From Zygotorulaspora mrakii (taxonomy: Eukaryota; Ascomycota; Saccharomycetes; Saccharomycetales; Saccharomycetaceae), in contig NC_050722.1 in NCBI RefSeq assembly GCF_013402915.1, positions 620,001 to 684,000 of the forward strand: a DNA stretch of 64,000 nucleotides, given 5' to 3'. The translations under genes and the position numbers were made by a program. The notes beneath the pieces were generated by a model that was not told where the DNA came from, did no database searches, and saw only the letters and a program-made list of their open reading frames with translations. Below, piece after piece: positions 1-10,138 of the stretch (its first letter is position 1; each line of letters starts with the position of its first letter).

Positions 1-1
1 G

Positions 2-955
2 TCAAAATTATATATTGTATGGCTTCAGGAACTCAAAATATCTATCAAATTGTATCAAAAATTGCAAAATATTTGTATTGCTGTACTTTCCACGGGACCG
101 GTGCCGGAGCATGTTTCTTTCATAATGGATGGTAATAGAAGATACGCCAAAAAATCTGGACTGGTAGTCAAGAAAGGACATGAAGCTGGAGGATTGACAT
201 TGTTGAGCCTATGTTACGCATGCAAGAAGATTGGAGTAAGCTGCGTGTCTGCATACGCTTTCTCAATTGAGAATTTCAACAGATCGCCACAAGAAGTGGA
301 TATATTGATGACATTGTTCGGAAGCAAGTTAGACGAATTTGCAAAAAGAGCTGTAAATTTTCAAGACCCACTCTATGGGTCTCGATTGAGAATCGTGGGA
401 GATATTTCATTGGTGTCGAAGGATCTGAAAACCAAGATAGAAAATGCGGAAGAAGTTACAAAAGATGGAAAGGATTTCACTCTCTATATATGTTTCCCAT
501 ATACTTCTAGGAATGACATTTTTCATGCTATGTGTGATTTGATTGCGAAATGCCAAAACCAAACGCTAGAATCCAAAAATCTGACAATTCCCCTACTGAC
601 TGAAGACATGTACCTCGATAATTTTTCAAATAAATGTGACCTTCTAATTAGGACTAGCGGGCATATGAGATTATCGGATTACATGCTGTGGCAAGTGCAT
701 GAGAATGCAGACATTGTGTTTACCTCAACTTTATGGCCAGACTTTGATTTCACCAAATTGTATGTCATGATTTTGAAATGGTCATTTTTTACCACACTTC
801 AAAGATATTCTGAAAGAGGTGTCACTTTAAAAGACCGAATACTTTTCAATACGCCTTTTATTAATCGAAGTAGACCAATTGGTCCTTCATCAGTTTATGA
901 TTCACTACCAAAGCCTCCGATTGCCATGTCTATCACGGGAGAAACTGATTCATGA
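2..955 (+). CDS. SRT1: Cis-prenyltransferase, dehydrodolichyl diphosphate synthase subunit (5' end outside window)
   Basis: Catalyses chain elongation of long polyprenyl diphosphates for dolichol synthesis on ER/lipid-droplet membranes. The frame is open from base 2 with no stop and no in-frame ATG before the conserved FIMDGNRRYAK motif, so the gene enters from the left and its N-terminus is missing. Visible family landmarks are MDGNRR (catalytic Asp), SAYAFSIENFNR, FPYTSRNDI and RTSGHMRLSDYMLWQ, then the ILKWSFF region. The RTSGH variant and the MILKWSFF tail resemble S. cerevisiae Srt1 more than Rer2. The stop at 953-955 lies only three bases from the stop of the convergent VPH2 gene. Identity as a cis-prenyltransferase is near certain; SRT1 over RER2 rests on remembered sequence and on its neighbours (MUB1). 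Confidence 0.9.
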   Translation, partial: SKLYIVWLQELKISIKLYQKLQNICIAVLSTGPVPEHVSFIMDGNRRYAKKSGLVVKKGHEAGGLTLLSLCYACKKIGVSCVSAYAFSIENFNRSPQEVDILMTLFGSKLDEFAKRAVNFQDPLYGSRLRIVGDISLVSKDLKTKIENAEEVTKDGKDFTLYICFPYTSRNDIFHAMCDLIAKCQNQTLESKNLTIPLLTEDMYLDNFSNKCDLLIRTSGHMRLSDYMLWQVHENADIVFTSTLWPDFDFTKLYVMILKWSFFTTLQRYSERGVTLKDRILFNTPFINRSRPIGPSSVYDSLPKPPIAMSITGETDS

Positions 956-958
956 TTG

Positions 959-1606
959 CTAGATGATGATTTTTTTCACAATCCTTTTTGTTTCCTTTTT
1001 GTTCCTCTCTCTTGTCTTTGCGTCCTTAACTTTGTTCAAGTAGCTATTATAAACGACTACATCGGCGATCAATACCAGAACCCCAAAGAACAAGCATGCA
1101 ATAACTCTATAATGAAGCGCAAATTCTGTTGAAGATCCTGTCCAGTACCAGACTGCCACTACCACGGACGCAACACTGACAAGGACATTGAACACAGTTG
1201 TCACTTGTTCCCTTATCGCTTTATTTAAAGTGGCAAATGTAATTTCTTCTTCAGCATTGTTTGTAGCTGTCAACTGGCTGTTTAAATCTTTCTTCCTAAT
1301 TAAATTTTGGTAATCTATTTCCTGTTGTTGAACTCTTAGCTTTTCCAGATGTTCCTTAAATTCAGGAGTATATTTTAATCCTGGTGTGTATCTGGGAGCG
1401 AAATGAAAATTCAAAGGCATCATTAACTGTTTGAGTGAGATATCAGTTTTCCAAAAGTTGTTGTAGTAATCCAGCAGTGCATCCATCGGTATACTTTCTT
1501 TCTTCAAAAAAGACTGAATTTCTTGGTGCCGATTGGAGCAGGACTCATCCTTTTCTAGCTTCAGTAGATGAGACTTTATGTTTGAATTTAATTCAATCTC
1601 GAACAT
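959..1606 (-). CDS. VPH2: ER assembly factor for the vacuolar H+-ATPase
   Basis: Vph2 (Vma12) acts in the ER with Vma21 and Vma22 to assemble the V0 sector of the V-ATPase. The protein is 215 residues, the same length as the S. cerevisiae one. The N-terminal two thirds is hydrophilic and probably cytosolic. The best conserved part is EQVTTVFNVLVSV...VWYWTGSST around residues 134-160, followed by two membrane segments (about 137-156 and 168-189) and a lysine-rich C-terminal tail. The start ATG is at 1604-1606. It is convergent with SRT1, with three bases between the two stop codons, so transcripts must overlap in their 3' ends. Confidence 0.92.
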   Translation of the reverse strand: MFEIELNSNIKSHLLKLEKDESCSNRHQEIQSFLKKESIPMDALLDYYNNFWKTDISLKQLMMPLNFHFAPRYTPGLKYTPEFKEHLEKLRVQQQEIDYQNLIRKKDLNSQLTATNNAEEEITFATLNKAIREQVTTVFNVLVSVASVVVAVWYWTGSSTEFALHYRVIACLFFGVLVLIADVVVYNSYLNKVKDAKTRERNKKETKRIVKKIII

Positions 1607-1850
1607 TTGTGGCGGACTAGTTTCGTTTATTGTTAATAGTACAAATATTAATCAAGTTGGATGCTTTTATATGAACGAGAGAAATAACGGGAAAAAGCTT
1701 AATTAAAGTTTTTCAGATTCTTTTCTGAAATGAAAGAAAAAATTATCCTAGTAAATTCATACTATGTATACGTAATCTAGCTACCTTATAAAAGATTTAC
1801 ACCTGTCCTCTTTTTAAACAAGAGATTTTACTCATCATCTTTGTCTTAGA

Positions 1851-3833
1851 TTACCTATTCTCACTAAGATGATGCGAGTGATCAATAACATTTCGGTTTT
1901 GAATAATATCTAGGGGCTCGGTAGGGGCAGCTACTCTTTCCAGTGTAGCAGCAGTTGTGATGTTCGCCTCAGCCCCTGAGTCCTCTGCACTAATGGTAAC
2001 GGACGTGTTTTCAATGATTGTTGCATTTGGTTCATGATCGTTCGCTGCACTTACTAATGTGTCAGCTAAAGGAATATTCCCATGAATAGTACGAGTGGCA
2101 GTTGTTGATGTATCCGAGTTTTGGGCAGTACCTGGTGTGGTTTCGCCAGTATTACCACCTGACGACTCAACACTAGAACCGCCTTCGTGGCACCAAAATC
2201 TATGATATGTCCATGCCTTCAATTGACACTCTCGGGAACAGTATTTCGTTCGCTTGCAGCGGCGGCATTTAGCGAATTGTCTGGGATAGTCTTCCCACTT
2301 CCCGCAATCGAAATTTGCACATTGACGCACACCAGTGATTTCGTTTTTTCTGCAAGAATTTCTCATTATCACAGAGCTCCAATAAACCATATCATGAGGA
2401 TTCTCATGGCTAACTGTACACCTCTCGACCAGAGGGAATAGATTCAAGTGTCTCTTTGAATTAATATATGTCCATGTATCATCATCAAGATCGATCGATA
2501 GGTTATCATAGTTCCATTTTTCCTCAAAATCTCTAACCAAATGCTTCTCTTGTAATACTCGTGATTTATCTGTTACAGTAAAATTGCTGGTATCACGAAA
2601 ACCATACGATCTTTGATTCCCGAACATGGCATTGGAATCACTTTTCGTTTGTGTGTCTCTACATTCGTCCACAAGCTTTTGAAGCTCTACTAAAAAAGGA
2701 TCTATTTCTGGGCGTTTTTCAGTACCTATGGGATAGGCATCTAGCATATCGGTGTCTTTTGCTAGTGGTAATTTTAAAGTCTCTATTGGGTTTCTGGTGA
2801 GTTTTATCCTTTCCTTTACTCTCCCCAAAATCGCCCTGAATGAAAGAGTTTCTATAAGCTCAACGTTTTGCAACTGCTGCTTCATGTATGTGTACTTGGA
2901 AATAAATGCTAATAGTTGTAAAGACCAAATTACGTCGTCCTGTTTCGGAACTATTCTTCCCAGGAAAAAGTCCCTCGGAATGGTTATGGATAGCTGATGA
3001 TCATCTTCCTCGTCCAGCTGGAAATAACAATCTTCGTTGGGCTCTTTGTCCGCCAATGTTTCCTCGCTATCATTATGGTGCTTACAGCTGTGAATAGCGT
3101 CATCACGAGAATTTCCTGCATTTTTGTGATGACACTTTGAATCAGAGCACCAGATATCAACAAAATCTGACGGAAGTGTCATTGATGGTCTTGATAATTC
3201 CTCATAAACAAAATCCTTATCATTCGATAATCTAAGTGGTTCCCGTCCAGTAATATATTCGATGTATTCTTCATAAGTTTCACTCGAGTCCTTGCGAAGC
3301 TTTAAATAAGATTCTTCAGTTTCCAATGAAGGCAGATCTATATCGAGTTGAGCTCCGGTAAAATGATCGTAATTCTTATGATAAATTAAATAATTATCAA
3401 GCTCAGTTGCCAATAACGGCACTACTCCTGATGATACCACTTTTTTCCTTATCTGTTCAGTGCCTCTCGTACCGGTAAGTACCAGGCATTGAAATGCTAA
3501 AGTCCATTTCCATGCACACATTGCCAAATTTTTCTGTCTCCAGATCATTTCTGCATGTTTGTGCTTGCTTACATGTTTCAAATCATGTCCTAGAAGCTGG
3601 AACAGCGGTATATAGCAACCATGTAATATCGAGACGAGCCTTTCCAACGCACCATCGCTCGCTAAGGTTTCTCTGACTTTTTCGGAGTTCGAAGTCAAAT
3701 AAGTCAAATGATTTAGAGAGTTTATTAGAGGAATGTTCGAGTCCACATCCAAAGCTCTACGATCGTAAACTGTTGGTGTGATCGTAACTACGGGTCTATT
3801 CCCCAGTACAGATCTATGATTTGAGTCCCTCAT
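1851..3833 (-). CDS. MUB1: MYND zinc-finger protein of the Ubr2-Rad6 ubiquitin ligase
   Basis: Mub1 partners with Ubr2 and Rad6 in the ubiquitin ligase that degrades the proteasome-gene activator Rpn4. The 660-residue protein (S. cerevisiae about 620) has a long helical N-terminal part starting MRDSNHRSV, typical of the family, and a MYND finger at about residues 501-547 with the spaced Cys/His set CANFDCGKW...CRRCKRTKYCSREC...HRFWC. The last 110 residues are Ser/Thr/Asn-rich and look disordered. ATG at 3831-3833. Together with SRT1 it reproduces the YMR100W-YMR101C neighbourhood, interrupted by VPH2. Confidence 0.92.
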   Translation of the reverse strand: MRDSNHRSVLGNRPVVTITPTVYDRRALDVDSNIPLINSLNHLTYLTSNSEKVRETLASDGALERLVSILHGCYIPLFQLLGHDLKHVSKHKHAEMIWRQKNLAMCAWKWTLAFQCLVLTGTRGTEQIRKKVVSSGVVPLLATELDNYLIYHKNYDHFTGAQLDIDLPSLETEESYLKLRKDSSETYEEYIEYITGREPLRLSNDKDFVYEELSRPSMTLPSDFVDIWCSDSKCHHKNAGNSRDDAIHSCKHHNDSEETLADKEPNEDCYFQLDEEDDHQLSITIPRDFFLGRIVPKQDDVIWSLQLLAFISKYTYMKQQLQNVELIETLSFRAILGRVKERIKLTRNPIETLKLPLAKDTDMLDAYPIGTEKRPEIDPFLVELQKLVDECRDTQTKSDSNAMFGNQRSYGFRDTSNFTVTDKSRVLQEKHLVRDFEEKWNYDNLSIDLDDDTWTYINSKRHLNLFPLVERCTVSHENPHDMVYWSSVIMRNSCRKNEITGVRQCANFDCGKWEDYPRQFAKCRRCKRTKYCSRECQLKAWTYHRFWCHEGGSSVESSGGNTGETTPGTAQNSDTSTTATRTIHGNIPLADTLVSAANDHEPNATIIENTSVTISAEDSGAEANITTAATLERVAAPTEPLDIIQNRNVIDHSHHLSENR

Positions 3834-4742
3834 AAATGTATGTAAAAAGCACTACCCTCGTACTTTTTGCCGCCCTGTTGAATCTCCAGGTCTTCCAACA
3901 GTTAAATATCCTCTGTAAATCTACTGTAAAGTAATAGAAGATAAATATTAAAACAATAATAATATCAATAAACAAACCCAAAAAAAAAAAACAATGAAAT
4001 GTAAACCCAAACGAAGTCCGCTGTAATCAATCCTACCGGGACTATCTTATGCCAATCTGTATATGAAGGGTTGAATGTTATCTATAGAAACTCAACGAGA
4101 ACGTAGCCATTAATCTCTTTCGGCTATTGAGAATGTTTATCTCTCGGTTTGCCACCACTAAATTCTAGTTTTTTTTATGTTCTCCTTCAAAAAGGAGAAA
4201 GGCGAAGATAATATAGAACTACGAGAGTTTAACGAATCGAAACTACACAGAGCTCAAATACTCCTGGTCTCTCGTGCTGCTGAGATCTATCAGTTTATGT
4301 ATTTATGTCGAAAAGGATTAGTCTAGCTAACACTTCTCTGACAGCCACCTGCCATTGCAGAACGCCTTAAGCCTCAAAGGAGCCGATATTTCTCGCACAA
4401 CTTTCAATCGGAGGTCAAAAGCGTCATCATCTTGAAAATGACACATTGCTCATACAATATACTGCCTTGTTATACCTAGTGATTCCAAGAGTGGGAAAAA
4501 CGTACAATTTTGATAAGAATTGCCCGTTACTTGCCATTTCGCGGCTATAACCCCATTACGTACGCCTGAAAGAGTATTTTTGTAACAAGGGTGCTTCCAA
4601 CACTATCAAGCAATTATAAACTATGTCAAAAGTATTCTTTCCAAATAACCATATGAGTAATACATGTCTGGTTGAAAGGTCATGTTACCTTTCTTTTTGT
4701 ACATATATGACTTGACTTGTTCTCAGTTGTAACCTAATTATT
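3834..4742. other. Intergenic region, MUB1 promoter to tRNA-Ala
   Basis: About 900 bases without a supported gene. It must hold the MUB1 promoter at its left end (A-rich tracts near 3950-3995). A perfect 8-bp inverted repeat TTCTCCTT/AAGGAGAA with a 4-base loop lies at 4180-4199. The stretch 4077-4598 begins TGTT and ends CCAACA, so it might be an old minus-strand retrotransposon LTR upstream of the tRNA gene, but I see no target-site duplication and no other LTR landmark. Confidence 0.4.
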
Positions 4743-4815
4743 GGGCATGTGGCGTAGTTGGTAGCGCGCTCCCTTAGCATGGGAGAGGTCTTCGGTTCGA
4801 CTCCGGACTTGTCCA
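4743..4815 (+). tRNA. tRNA-Ala, anticodon AGC
   Basis: A 73-base uninterrupted cloverleaf. The acceptor arm GGGCATG pairs with CTTGTCC, with the same imperfect position that I recall in the S. cerevisiae gene. The D arm is GTGGCGTAGTTGGTAGCGCGC (A box), the anticodon stem-loop is CTCCC-TTAGCAT-GGGAG with AGC as anticodon, and the T arm contains GGTTCGACTCC (B box). Discriminator base A at 4815. It is followed directly by eight T residues, a good Pol III terminator. Confidence 0.97.
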
Positions 4816-4823
4816 TTTTTTTT
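4816..4823 (+). terminator. Pol III oligo-T terminator of tRNA-Ala
   Basis: Eight consecutive T residues begin one base after the tRNA discriminator base, the usual RNA polymerase III stop signal. Confidence 0.9.
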
Positions 4824-5027
4824 ACTTTTCTGCAAGTGGAATTCTTCACTCACCGCTCTCATGATTCGCTTTGCTGATCATTAAGCTGAATTGTTGATAG
4901 GAGCAGTTACGTATCTCCGTGAAACAACGAAGCACGCTGCTCGAGATGAAATGAGTCGATTGCTTCTTTTTTCGCTTACCGATGCTTACTGTCTACTTTG
5001 CCTTTCACTCTATGTGCCGCCGGCTTG

Positions 5028-5040
5028 TTCTGGAATATTC
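5028..5040 (+). promoter_or_regulatory. Heat-shock element upstream of SBA1
   Basis: TTCTGGAATATTC is a perfect three-unit TTCnnGAAnnTTC element, the binding site of Hsf1. It sits 177 bases before the SBA1 ATG, in the 400-base gap after the tRNA gene. SBA1 encodes an Hsp90 co-chaperone, so Hsf1 control fits. The rest of 4816-5216 shows nothing else that I can name. Confidence 0.7.
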
Positions 5041-5216
5041 GGCCTCCTGGCCCTCAGAAAAAACATGTATTTTTTTTTGTATAAAGGGTTAAAGGTAAAA
5101 CCAGCTATATTACTAGAATGGTTTGGATGGTAGAAGAGCCTTAAATCAACAGTCAGAAGCTTTGGAGTGGTTTTTTGCACAAACAGCTTCCCTCAATTGA
5201 TCAACGTATAATAGGA

Positions 5217-5804
5217 ATGTCTCAACCAAAAGTATTAACCCCTGAAGTCCTATGGGCACAAAGATCAAGTGAAAGTATTCCTGAGGAGAATTATCTGCTC
5301 GTTACAATTGCAGTACCAGACTGTGAAGAACCAGAAGTTAAAGTTAGTGAAAAGACACTTGATTTTAGTGCAGTCTCGAAAGGCCATGTTGGTGACGAGC
5401 AACCACATCACTACAAACTGAAGATCAACTTTTACAAGGATGTCGATTCAAGCAAGACGTTGAAGAAGATTGCCAATGGACAGCACTATTTCTTAAAGAT
5501 TTTCAAAAAGGATTTGGGAATTGAGTATTGGCCGCGTCTGACTGAAGAAAAAGTCAAATATTCTTACATCAAAACAGATTTCAACAAGTGGGTAGATGAG
5601 GATGAGCAGAACTCGGTGCCAGAAGCAGCAGCAGCCGCTGGTCCAGACTTTAATGAAATGTTAATGAACGGAAACCCGGATATGGAAATGCTAAAGCAGC
5701 AATTGGCGCAAGGAGGTGGTGGAATGCCAGATCTAAGTGCTGCAGGTCTTGGCGAAGAATTAGGGGATTATGAAAACGAAGAGGAAGAGGAGGAGGAAAA
5801 ATAA
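5217..5804 (+). CDS. SBA1: Hsp90 co-chaperone p23
   Basis: Sba1/p23 binds ATP-bound Hsp90 and slows its ATPase in the cytosol and nucleus. The start was set at the first ATG (5217); upstream in-frame codons have only a TTG. The 195-residue product has the CS/p23 beta-sandwich over about residues 8-130, ending in the family hallmark WPRLTEEKVKYSYIKTDFNKW, then DEDEQ. The C-terminal tail has an Ala- and Gly/Met-rich linker and a Glu-rich end (GDYENEEEEEEEK), as in other yeast p23 proteins. A heat-shock element lies upstream. It is convergent with the mutarotase gene, 100 bases away. Confidence 0.95.
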   Translation: MSQPKVLTPEVLWAQRSSESIPEENYLLVTIAVPDCEEPEVKVSEKTLDFSAVSKGHVGDEQPHHYKLKINFYKDVDSSKTLKKIANGQHYFLKIFKKDLGIEYWPRLTEEKVKYSYIKTDFNKWVDEDEQNSVPEAAAAAGPDFNEMLMNGNPDMEMLKQQLAQGGGGMPDLSAAGLGEELGDYENEEEEEEEK

Positions 5805-5904
5805 GGCTTGTCATTATCAATTATATAAAATATTGTGTCTATGTATTGTAGAAGAAGGAATTAGTTCCTACGCGCTAACCCACTTAAAATCGTCTAGGGC
5901 TTTA

Positions 5905-6918
<1,014 letters not shown>

Positions 6919-7054
6919 TCATGATGCTACAAATAAATTATTATTATTATTAAGATTATTTACATAAAATGCGAGGATTAACAAACATGCTAACCTTAAA
7001 TTAATGATGTTATAGCTTGAGGATACGTTATTTGAAACATAGGGCTTATGGAGC

Positions 7055-8545
7055 TTACTCTATTTCCTTTTTCTTTTGCTGTACATTTCTATGTTGAAAA
7101 ATCAGCGAAATAGCCGTATCCTTGACGAATGCTGACAGGAATATCTTATTTATGTCCCACCTATGACTTTTTCTTGTGAGAGTATTTTCCACAATCTCTT
7201 TGGCTTTGAGATCTTCACTAGCCAATCTAACCCATTTCCAATCGTACCTTGCAATTCTGTGTGATGTTGCTCTATTTCTTTGTCTTGAAGAGGAGTTTGG
7301 AGGTGCATCAAATGGTAATCTATCTTCGAGTAAACCATATAATATGACACCTAATGCCCAGGTATCACTTAAACGGCCATCATAGGGCACCCCCATTAAA
7401 ATTTCAGGTGACACATAATCTTCAGAGCCACATCTTGCGGTACATAATTCGCCAGCTTCAATCTTTTTACAGAGGCCAAAGTCAGCCAACTCAATTATAT
7501 TTTTGTGGGTGAAGTCAATGGAATCTTTCATATTATATATTTCATTCAGTGAGTACTTGAGAAGCACGTTTTCCAACTTTAAATCTCTATGAATAACAAA
7601 GTTCTCGTGCAAATATTGGACTGCTATTACAAGCTCTGCAAAAATTCTTTGAATCAACCATAGTTCTAGGTTTCCATTGCAGCTAGCGGCTGCCATTAAC
7701 AGATCTCCACCCGGGCAGTAAGACATGATCATATCGCAACGAGGGAGTTGCTTATTTTTCAACATTAAATTCCTCAACGGTTTCTTACTTTCGATAAGAA
7801 TAGGATTATTAACACCATATAGTTTCACGATACAGGGGTGATTCAAAGATTTCAAAATTGCCAATTCTCTGGTCAAAGAGCTTTCCAATCGTGACAGCAA
7901 ATCTGTATACAGTATCTGCCCTCTCACATTTTCATCCAACAGTTCCTTAGGAAATTTAATTCTCTTCACACAAACTTGTTTAAATTTATAATCCACGGGT
8001 CTCAGAGAGTGGTAAAGATAAACGGTGCTGAAATTACCTGAACCAATTTCTTCAACTCTTCTCCATTTAAGCGGTGTAGTTAGATCATCAAGCAGATATC
8101 CTGTCAAAATATCATCGTCGCTTTCTGTGTCATTGAAGGAAGGAGCAGCGCGTTCTACGTCTGCTGTTGACGAGGTTTCGCTAACTGTCGGAAGCGAACT
8201 AATCCTCTTCTGCAGAGGATCCGCAAATGGTGGTAGTTCAGAGACAACCCTCAGCTGAGAGCCATTTTCAAATCTCTGCAAAAGATTCACCTCACCCCTT
8301 CTTTTTGGTACATTTAGACTGTGACCTAGTGGTGATCTTTGTTGTGATGACGGGGGTGTATAAGTCATGGGAGTCGGCAGCATGTTTACGGAATCAAACT
8401 TTGGGATAACGAGCGCTAATGGAGTCCTATCGCCAAACGCTATTGCTTCATCAACCACCTGGGAGCGATTTATTGTATCATCATTCGCAAATTCATTTTG
8501 CTTTAGCTTTGGAGCTGGTGGGAACTCATCTTGTCGGTTTGTCAT
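7055..8545 (-). CDS. PRR1: Serine/threonine protein kinase Prr1
   Basis: Prr1 is a kinase linked to pheromone response and nutrient signalling in S. cerevisiae. The 496-residue protein has a disordered N-terminal 165 residues (including LVIPKFDSVNMLPTPMTYTPPS, shared with Prr1), then a kinase domain: glycine loop IGSGNFSTVYLYHS, VCVKRIKFP with the ATP lysine, VIHRDLKLENVLLK catalytic loop, ELADFGLCKKI activation segment and SEDYVSPEIL. It ends shortly after the domain with a lysine-rich tail. ATG at 8543-8545. It stands head-to-tail upstream of the YMR099C-type gene; 276 bases separate it from APN1. Confidence 0.93.
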   Translation of the reverse strand: MTNRQDEFPPAPKLKQNEFANDDTINRSQVVDEAIAFGDRTPLALVIPKFDSVNMLPTPMTYTPPSSQQRSPLGHSLNVPKRRGEVNLLQRFENGSQLRVVSELPPFADPLQKRISSLPTVSETSSTADVERAAPSFNDTESDDDILTGYLLDDLTTPLKWRRVEEIGSGNFSTVYLYHSLRPVDYKFKQVCVKRIKFPKELLDENVRGQILYTDLLSRLESSLTRELAILKSLNHPCIVKLYGVNNPILIESKKPLRNLMLKNKQLPRCDMIMSYCPGGDLLMAAASCNGNLELWLIQRIFAELVIAVQYLHENFVIHRDLKLENVLLKYSLNEIYNMKDSIDFTHKNIIELADFGLCKKIEAGELCTARCGSEDYVSPEILMGVPYDGRLSDTWALGVILYGLLEDRLPFDAPPNSSSRQRNRATSHRIARYDWKWVRLASEDLKAKEIVENTLTRKSHRWDINKIFLSAFVKDTAISLIFQHRNVQQKKKEIE

Positions 8546-8821
8546 TTATAATTCTGCAATTGTTATTAGAACCAAGTTTTTCTCTCCCAATAAGTATATT
8601 TGGAAGAATGAAATTGGATGAATCACCAAGAGATTCTCTTGCTTCTTGATGCGCTTCTCTTCTCATTGTTTTCTTGGGCTTCCCAGTTTTTTTACATGTT
8701 TACTGCTATAAAAAATGCCGATTGGCACATGCGAGACAAGATAAGGCCAACCATAAAAAAGACAAAAATCGAAGCACACTTGAAGAATAGAAGGTCTTCA
8801 CCGAAGAAGTCATTATTACGA

Positions 8822-9901
8822 TCATTCCTTTTTTGCTTTCAATCTCTTATGTTGTTTAAGTTGATCTTGAATAGAATTTTCAGGCTTCGCAGAAAGCTTT
8901 CTCTTGCTATTTGTTGATTTCTTCTTTTTTGCCTCGAATTTGGATAGTTGTTCTTTCCTTGCTTTTTCACCTTTGGCCTGTAAAGCAGTATTCTTTTCTT
9001 GCACTTCTTTATCGTCTTCATCTCTGGTTTCAATCCATTCCAACAATTTGATCTCTTCTCCATATCCCTCATCTTTTTTCTGAGGAGTTTCCAAAATTAT
9101 TGGAAGATTCACTAGTTTGTCACAGTGAGAAATAAGCCTGAACACTTCTAACCCCAAAAAGCCTTCTCCGAGAAGCTCATGAAGGTCCCTGTTTGCGCCC
9201 AATGGAGCTTTGGAGTCATTGAGATGAATTGCACTTAAATATTTGAATCCAATGATTTCATCAAAATCATTCCAAAATTTATCGAAACTATCTTTCGTGC
9301 TAATATCGTATCCTGCTGCATAGGTATGGCAAGTGTCAATACAAACACCTACTCTGTCCTTTTCTTCAATTAGATCTATAACATTTCGAATATCCTGCAA
9401 TTCACTGCCAATTAAACTACCAGTGCCTGCCATGTTTTCCAGTACAATCTTGACAAATTTGGTTTCCTTTAGGGCCTTATTCAAATATTTTGCCAATTGT
9501 TTAATTTGTTCATTATGATCCGCGTTCAGCGAGGATCCAGGATGTAAATTGTATAAACCAACTCCCAGTTGCTCACATCTGTGAAGATCATCTAGCAGGG
9601 AATCGTAAGCCTTCTCTGCCTTTTCTATATCGGGGTTTGCTAAATTAATGAAATATTGGCCATGCGGTAGAATGTCTGTCAATGGATCGTAACCATACTC
9701 TTTGCAGTGTAATTTAAATTTTTCAATTTCTTCCGTTGTATACTGTGGTGAAACCCATTTTCTTGGAGATTTCAAAAACATTGCAAAGGCATTGCATCCG
9801 ATGTTGAACGCATTGAGGATACTCTTAGAGATTCCTCCGGCAGCAGAAATATGAGCACCAAACTTATACTTAGAGGTAGTAGATCGAACAAAAGTAGACA
9901 T
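8822..9901 (-). CDS. APN1: AP endonuclease of the endonuclease IV family
   Basis: Apn1 cleaves abasic sites and removes 3'-blocking groups in base-excision repair, in nucleus and mitochondria. The 359-residue TIM-barrel protein begins KFGAHISAAGGISKSI and keeps the metal ligands expected of Nfo/Apn1: HPGSSLN, VLENMAG, CIDTCHTYAAGYD, HLNDSKAPLGANRDLHELLGEG and ILETPQ. The last 75 residues are Lys/Arg-rich, the region that carries nuclear localisation signals in S. cerevisiae Apn1. ATG at 9899-9901. The gene lies next to RAD27 on the same strand, as in S. cerevisiae. Confidence 0.96.
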   Translation of the reverse strand: MSTFVRSTTSKYKFGAHISAAGGISKSILNAFNIGCNAFAMFLKSPRKWVSPQYTTEEIEKFKLHCKEYGYDPLTDILPHGQYFINLANPDIEKAEKAYDSLLDDLHRCEQLGVGLYNLHPGSSLNADHNEQIKQLAKYLNKALKETKFVKIVLENMAGTGSLIGSELQDIRNVIDLIEEKDRVGVCIDTCHTYAAGYDISTKDSFDKFWNDFDEIIGFKYLSAIHLNDSKAPLGANRDLHELLGEGFLGLEVFRLISHCDKLVNLPIILETPQKKDEGYGEEIKLLEWIETRDEDDKEVQEKNTALQAKGEKARKEQLSKFEAKKKKSTNSKRKLSAKPENSIQDQLKQHKRLKAKKE

Positions 9902-10138
9902 TATATTTTGTTTCTTTAAACTTGCTTTTTCTCTTCTCTAGTGTTCCCTTCATTTCTCTCTTGAGCTCGGTCGGTGATCTATACATTTGCTAACTGCTAC
10001 GCCCTGATACTTCATTTTAAAGATCAAAAAAGAAAAAAAATACACATGTATACAAGAAAATCTCAACAAGGTAATACAGAGTTCGACACCGGCGCAAATA
10101 AAAGTTTGGCCGAAATTCGTAACGTAAAGGAGAAACGA

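Noticed and set aside
4891..5133. 80-codon open frame between tRNA-Ala and SBA1
   Set aside because: Starts with TTG, no recognisable domain, and covers the heat-shock element and promoter of SBA1.
8618..8917. 99-codon open frame overlapping the APN1 3' end
   Set aside because: Runs antisense into APN1; the sequence is Lys/Leu/Phe-rich by composition and matches no family I know.
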